Shown: piece after piece, positions 59,690 to 64,000 of the stretch
How positions within the stretch are numbered: position 1 is the stretch's first letter
Layout: each line of letters opens with the position of its first letter
DNA from: Campylobacter cuniculorum DSM 23162 = LMG 24588
GTDB lineage: Bacteria > Campylobacterota > Campylobacteria > Campylobacterales > Campylobacteraceae
NCBI RefSeq assembly: GCF_002104335.1
Contig: NZ_CP020867.1
Location: 1,153,206-1,217,205 of the forward strand
DNA: 64,000 nt
Reading direction: 5' to 3'
Notes under the pieces: generated by a model
Databases searched by the model: none
What the model was told of the DNA's origin: nothing
The model's input: only the letters and a program-made list of their open reading frames with translations
Translations under genes and position numbers: made by a program

Positions 59690-61591
59690 TTATTTCTTGC
59701 TAAGAGTAAAATCAACAAGTTTTGAAACACTAAAACCAAAATGCTCAAAAACTTCTTTATCTTTACCACTTTCTCCAAAATTTTCAATGCCATAAAATTC
59801 ATCACAAAATTGATAAAGCTCCTTAGAATGAGCCGCCTCAACCCCTATAACCTTACCTTTTAAAAGTCTTTGTTTGTATTCTTTACTTTGTTTTTCAAAA
59901 AGCTCATAACAAGGCATTGAAACGACATTACAAACTACGCCTTGTTTTTCTAGTTCTTCAGCACTTTGCAAACAAAGATAAACCTCACTCCCACTCGCTA
60001 AAAAAGTGATTTGTGGATTTAAATTTTCTTTAAGCAAATACGCTCCATTTTCAACATCTCCAAACACCGCTTCATTTAAAGCTTTAAGTTTTTGACGCGA
60101 AAGCACAAAGGCACATGGAAGCTTTGAATTTAAAGCCACCTCCCATGCCTTGACATTTTCAACCCCATCAGCAGGACGGAAGGTTAAGAAATTTGGTAAG
60201 GCTCTAAAAGTGCTTAATTGCTCTATAGGCTGATGTGTTGGACCATCCTCACCCACACCTATGCTATCATGTGTAAAAATAAAAAAATGCTGAATTTTCA
60301 TCAATGCAGCAATTCTCGCCGCAGGTTTTAAATAATCACTGAAAATAAAAAAAGTTGCAGAAAATGGCAAAAACAAACCATATCTTGCAAAGGCATTGTT
60401 AATCGCTGCCATAGCGTGTTCTCTAATGCCAAAATGCAAATTTTTTCCCTCGCTAAAATCACCAAACCCTTTAAGTTCAGTTTTATTTGAAGGAGCTAAA
60501 TCCGCACTTCCACCCAAAAAACCCTCTAAATTTTTTGCTAAAACATTTAAAATTTCGCCATTGCTGTCTCTGGTTGCAATGTCTTTGCCTTTAAAATCAG
60601 GATAGATGATGTTTTTAAAATCAGGATTTAAAAGTCTTTCAAGCAAGGCTTTTTGCTGCGAATTTTCGAGCTTTTCTTTCCATTTTGCTTCTTCTAAATC
60701 TCCAAGTTCCACCGCACTTTCAAAACGAATTTTCACTTCAGGACTAATTTGAAAATTTTGATTTTCATCAAAACCAAGCCTTTTTTTTGCTCTTTGAATC
60801 AACTCCTCTCCCAAAGGTGCTCCATGACTCATATGAGAACCTTCAAGCTCCAAAGCACCCTTTGCAATTTGAGTGTGAGCAATGATGAGATTTGCACGAT
60901 TAGAATTTTTGGCTTTTTTCAAAGCCTCATCAATTTCTAAAAAATCATGCCCATTGATTTCAAACACCTCAAAACCTTGAGAAATAAATCGAGATTTAAT
61001 ATCCTCATTAAAGGCTAAAGACACATCTCCTTCTATGGAAATTTGATTGCTATCGTAGATTAAAATCAGATTGTGAAGTTTATGAAGTCCTGCTAAAGAA
61101 CAAGCCTCGTAAGAAATTCCCTCTTGCAAATCCCCATCGCCACAAAGACAATACACCTTGTGATTGATTAAATCTTTTCCGAGCAAATTCTCTGCTTTTT
61201 TTGCTGCCATCGCAAAACCAACCGCGTTAGCCACGCCTTGTCCCAAAGGACCCGTTGCAATTTCAACGCCTTTGGTTGTAATTTCAGGATGTCCGGGCGT
61301 TTTAGAATGAAGCTGTCTGAATTTTTTTAAATCTTCTAAACTTAAATCGTAACCGCAAAGATGTAAAAAACTATAGAGTAAAGCACTTGCATGTCCGCCT
61401 GAAAACACTAATCTGTCGCGATTGAGCCAAGAAGGATTTTTAGGATTGTGTTTAAGATGAAGACTTAAAACACTTAAAATATCAGCCAAGCCTAAAGAAG
61501 CACCCGGATGTCCGCTTTTAGCCCTTTCAATCATATCCGCACTCAAAAATCTTAAAGTATTTGCTTGTTTTTGCAAAATTGTTAAGTCCAT
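59690..61591 (-). CDS. tkt: Transketolase
   Basis: 633 residues. CGDGDLQEGISYEACSLAG is the TPP/Mg2+ motif; SKTPGHPE, GPLGQGVANAVGFAMA and DSIGVGEDGPTHQP are transketolase signatures. It works in the non-oxidative pentose phosphate pathway, also feeding LOS heptose synthesis. ispA lies 10 bases upstream. Confidence 0.97.
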   Translation of the reverse strand: MDLTILQKQANTLRFLSADMIERAKSGHPGASLGLADILSVLSLHLKHNPKNPSWLNRDRLVFSGGHASALLYSFLHLCGYDLSLEDLKKFRQLHSKTPGHPEITTKGVEIATGPLGQGVANAVGFAMAAKKAENLLGKDLINHKVYCLCGDGDLQEGISYEACSLAGLHKLHNLILIYDSNQISIEGDVSLAFNEDIKSRFISQGFEVFEINGHDFLEIDEALKKAKNSNRANLIIAHTQIAKGALELEGSHMSHGAPLGEELIQRAKKRLGFDENQNFQISPEVKIRFESAVELGDLEEAKWKEKLENSQQKALLERLLNPDFKNIIYPDFKGKDIATRDSNGEILNVLAKNLEGFLGGSADLAPSNKTELKGFGDFSEGKNLHFGIREHAMAAINNAFARYGLFLPFSATFFIFSDYLKPAARIAALMKIQHFFIFTHDSIGVGEDGPTHQPIEQLSTFRALPNFLTFRPADGVENVKAWEVALNSKLPCAFVLSRQKLKALNEAVFGDVENGAYLLKENLNPQITFLASGSEVYLCLQSAEELEKQGVVCNVVSMPCYELFEKQSKEYKQRLLKGKVIGVEAAHSKELYQFCDEFYGIENFGESGKDKEVFEHFGFSVSKLVDFTLSKK

Positions 61592-61601
61592 ATTATTACC
61601 C

Positions 61602-62441
61602 TTATAAATATTGTTGAATTAAATTTTTTAAATTATGAGCAAGTTTAGAATCAAGTTTTTCTAAATCACATTCTTTTAAGAGTTTTTCTTTTGTTTTAAG
61701 GGCTTTTTCTAAACCCATTAAATTCACAAAAGAATTTTTTTGCGTATCATGATGAGTGGGCTTTCCTAAATCTTTCTCATTCATTGTTACATCGATAATA
61801 TCGTCATTGATTTGGAAAATGAGTCCAAGTTTTAAACCTATTTCATAAATTTTTTTACTTTCTTTAGAAGAAAGTTCGCAAATTTCACAACCCATTTTTA
61901 AACTCGCCGCAATGAGTTTTGCTGTTTTGTGAGTGTGTAAAAACTCAAGCTCTTTTAACTTAAGTTTTTTATTTTCAAAATGACAATCCAAAGCTTGTCC
62001 TATAATCATCCCTCTAAGTCCAGCATTCAAAGCCAAAGTGTGAATGAGTTTAAGTCTTATGCTTTTTTTTAAATTCAAACGACAAAGCAATAAAAAAGCT
62101 TCAGTATTAAGAGCATCTCCAACTAAAATCGCCGTAGCCTCATCATAACTTTTATGTAAAGTCGGGATTGAGCGTCTAAAATCAGCATTATCCATAGCGG
62201 GTAAATCATCGTGAATTAAAGAATAAGTATGGATAAATTCAAGGGCTAAAGCAGCATCCAAAGCAACGTTTAAAAGAGAAGGTTTTTTGCTTTCTACAAC
62301 TTTTAAGAGCAATTGAGCACGAAAATGCTTTCCTCCAGCCTTTAACATTTGCTCTAAGGCTTGATTAAAAAAAGGATGAAAACTCTGTACTTTTGGAAGA
62401 TTTTTTTCTAAATGGGCTAAAAAAAGCTCTTTTACATTCAC
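61602..62441 (-). CDS. ispA: Farnesyl/geranyl diphosphate synthase
   Basis: 279 residues. First Asp-rich motif DDLPAMD at 78-84, second DDIID at about 209. It makes farnesyl-PP, the precursor of undecaprenyl phosphate that carries the N-glycan. Overlaps the PDZ gene by 4 bases. Confidence 0.94.
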   Translation of the reverse strand: MNVKELFLAHLEKNLPKVQSFHPFFNQALEQMLKAGGKHFRAQLLLKVVESKKPSLLNVALDAALALEFIHTYSLIHDDLPAMDNADFRRSIPTLHKSYDEATAILVGDALNTEAFLLLCRLNLKKSIRLKLIHTLALNAGLRGMIIGQALDCHFENKKLKLKELEFLHTHKTAKLIAASLKMGCEICELSSKESKKIYEIGLKLGLIFQINDDIIDVTMNEKDLGKPTHHDTQKNSFVNLMGLEKALKTKEKLLKECDLEKLDSKLAHNLKNLIQQYL

Positions 62442-63532
62442 TTTGTCAGCCTTATGAAAAATTGAAATTTTCCATCATTGGTATTTGAAAGCTCTGTGCC
62501 TGTGTTGAATTGATTCAAAGGAAGTTTATTGCTTTTTCTTTCGATTAAAACATTAAAATCATTGCCTCTAGCAAGAATGTCTTGCAGGGTTTTAAAATCT
62601 GTAATGATTTGATTATTCACCCTTAAAATTTTATCTCCCACCATAAATCCTGCTATACTTGCCCTAGAATTAGCATCGATTGAAGTGATGAGCAAGGCAG
62701 AATTGACATTCATACCTAAATTGCTTTTAAAGCTTGTTGGAGGCGGTTTTGGTTTATTATCGGGTAATTTAAAATGACTTAAATCTTTTTCAAAAACCAT
62801 AGTAGAAATATTTAAATCTTGATTATCTCTTAAAACATTAAAATAAAGAGTGCTTCCGCGGTCTGCAAACAAAATTTTTTCATTGAGTTTTCTTAAATCC
62901 CTTACAGGCTCACCATCAACACTCACGACCTCATCATTGACTAAAAATTGCCCATTTTTACGCACAACTCCGACATAAATTTTATTTTCTCTTTGTATAA
63001 AATCTATACCAATATCGCCCCAATAAGGATCATTGTATTTCATAAAATGCTTTAAATAACGATTGCCGATAAAATCACCTTTATCCAAAGAAATTCCTAG
63101 CATATTACAACATGGAGAATTTAAAAGTCCGATTTTTGAATTAAAATCAAGATGGTCTTTTTCATTGATATTGTCTGCTAAATATCCAATATGCCCTATT
63201 TGCGGATTTACAGGATCTAAAATTCCAACCCAATCGTTTCGCGTTAAATTTTGCTCATTAATCATATTTGTAGGAATTAAGCTAAAATCTGTTCTGACCA
63301 GATACAAATTCAAATAGGGATCATACTTGACATATTTATTCAGCTTGGTATTAGGTGTTTTAAGCACAGCGAGTAAATTTTCACTTAGAGCAAAGGCTGG
63401 CATACCCTCATAGGTTAAAATGCTGGCTTTATTTCTTTCAAAACAAGCTATAAAATCTTCTTTTTTAGGTCTTTCAACCCCAAAAATCAAAGAAATAAAA
63501 ACACAAAATATCCATAAAGCCCTCATCATCAC
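62438..63532 (-). CDS. Periplasmic PDZ-domain protein
   Basis: 364 residues. Signal peptide (MMMRALWIFCVFISLIFG), a central region of unknown fold with two PDZ-like segments (VNDEVVSVDGEPVRDLRKL at about 207 and AGFMVGDKILRVNNQIITDF at about 293). Two N-glycosylation sequons, EQNLT and DLNIS, make it a candidate PglB substrate. No protease domain is seen. Sits between ispA and ybaB as in C. jejuni (Cj1643, from memory). Confidence 0.75.
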   Translation of the reverse strand: MMMRALWIFCVFISLIFGVERPKKEDFIACFERNKASILTYEGMPAFALSENLLAVLKTPNTKLNKYVKYDPYLNLYLVRTDFSLIPTNMINEQNLTRNDWVGILDPVNPQIGHIGYLADNINEKDHLDFNSKIGLLNSPCCNMLGISLDKGDFIGNRYLKHFMKYNDPYWGDIGIDFIQRENKIYVGVVRKNGQFLVNDEVVSVDGEPVRDLRKLNEKILFADRGSTLYFNVLRDNQDLNISTMVFEKDLSHFKLPDNKPKPPPTSFKSNLGMNVNSALLITSIDANSRASIAGFMVGDKILRVNNQIITDFKTLQDILARGNDFNVLIERKSNKLPLNQFNTGTELSNTNDGKFQFFIRLTK

Positions 63533-63834
63533 ACCTTTCCTAAATTTCCTAAAACATCACTCGCTAAGCTGTTTTTATTTTGAACGACCATTGCTAAAAC
63601 ATCATTGATGGCTGAAATGAGTAAAATTTGTAAAGATTCTTTATCTTCAAGCAAAGAATCATCAATACTCACATCGATAATCTCACCCTTACCATTTGCA
63701 CTAACTTTAACAAGTCCCGCTCCACTTTTTGCAGTAAATTCTCGATTTTCCAACTCCGATTCTATGCTTTTTGCTTTTTCTTGCACCTGGGCTAAGAGTT
63801 CTGTCATTTTCGAAAAATCCATATTTTCAAACAT
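63529..63834 (-). CDS. YbaB/EbfC-family nucleoid-associated protein
   Basis: 101 residues. MFENMDFSKMTELLAQVQEKAK and VKVSANGKGEIIDVSIDDSLL are family signatures. Small dimeric DNA-binding protein. Overlaps the PDZ gene; its ATG directly follows the murE stop. Confidence 0.92.
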   Translation of the reverse strand: MFENMDFSKMTELLAQVQEKAKSIESELENREFTAKSGAGLVKVSANGKGEIIDVSIDDSLLEDKESLQILLISAINDVLAMVVQNKNSLASDVLGNLGKV

Positions 63835-64000
63835 TTATTTTCCTTGATTTAAAATTTCTTTCACAATAATTTTATCATTAAAATCATATTTAACGCCTTG
63901 AATTTCTTGATAATTTTCATCACCTTTGCCTAAAATCACTACTAAATCGTCTTTTTCTTTAAGCTCTAAAGCTTTTTTTATTGCCTCTTTTCGGTTCTCA
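63835..64000 (-). CDS. murE: UDP-MurNAc-tripeptide synthetase MurE, C-terminal end only
   Basis: The minus strand is open from the window edge to TAA at 63835, about 54 residues. [20 protein letters not shown] then [13 protein letters not shown] is the typical MurE C-terminus. It adds the third amino acid (usually meso-diaminopimelate) to the peptidoglycan stem. The rest lies outside the window. Confidence 0.85.
   Translation of the reverse strand, partial: ENRKEAIKKALELKEKDDLVVILGKGDENYQEIQGVKYDFNDKIIVKEILNQGK

Overview
The window looks like chromosomal DNA from a Campylobacter, most likely near the C. upsaliensis / C. helveticus group. Evidence: very AT-rich DNA, T-rich promoters with TATAAT-like -10 boxes and AAGGAG ribosome sites, Campylobacter-type 23S and 5S rRNA, a nearly complete N-linked glycosylation (pgl) locus, a waaC/htrB lipooligosaccharide (LOS) boundary and several G9-G10 homopolymer tracts. 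The species is an inference; gene-order comparisons with C. jejuni are from memory.

Layout. 1-1716 (minus): a translationally coupled radical SAM/SPASM enzyme and a class I methyltransferase, each with an in-frame G10 tract, probably the edge of a surface-glycan cluster. 2029-6724 (plus): a split rRNA operon (23S-5S with its own promoter, no adjacent 16S); the 23S gene holds two intervening sequences, 276 bp in helix 25 and an unusually long 742 bp in helix 45. 7173-11794: end of the LOS locus, with two tandem mosaic GT4 glycosyltransferases (first OFF by G10, second ON by G9), facing htrB and waaC. 11864-26095 (plus): an exonuclease-like gene, then gne and pglK-H-I-J-B-A-C-D-E-F, most joined by short overlaps. 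pglG is absent, and PglB carries an insertion of roughly 75 residues with about two extra hydrophobic segments.

26226-33606 (plus): cheY, prmA, ftsH, psd, pssA, thiH, a thiE-like gene and a periplasmic propeller-like protein. 33631-43161 (minus): aminopeptidase P, a POT peptide transporter, a PilO/PilN-like membrane pair, era, hslU, hslV, rplI, argG. 43573-46227 (minus): a large VacA-like autotransporter with a T13 tract in its promoter. 46714-50109: glcD, a PgbA-like exported protein and a divergent M23 endopeptidase. 50518-53764 (minus): copA, copZ and a CDF transporter. 54010-55204 (plus): yebC and ppiB. 55866-64000 (minus): FliS co-chaperone, an Mla/Iam lipid transport set, tkt, ispA, a PDZ protein, ybaB and the 3' end of murE.

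Together the central genes build UDP-sugar precursors, assemble the lipid-linked heptasaccharide, flip it (PglK) and transfer it to periplasmic proteins (PglB); the LOS genes provide phase-variable surface glycans. The rest is housekeeping, in blocks that I recall as separate in C. jejuni. The main items for a second look are the 742-bp IVS, the split rRNA operon, the mosaic phase-variable glycosyltransferase pair, the PglB insertion and the G-tract radical SAM/methyltransferase pair.
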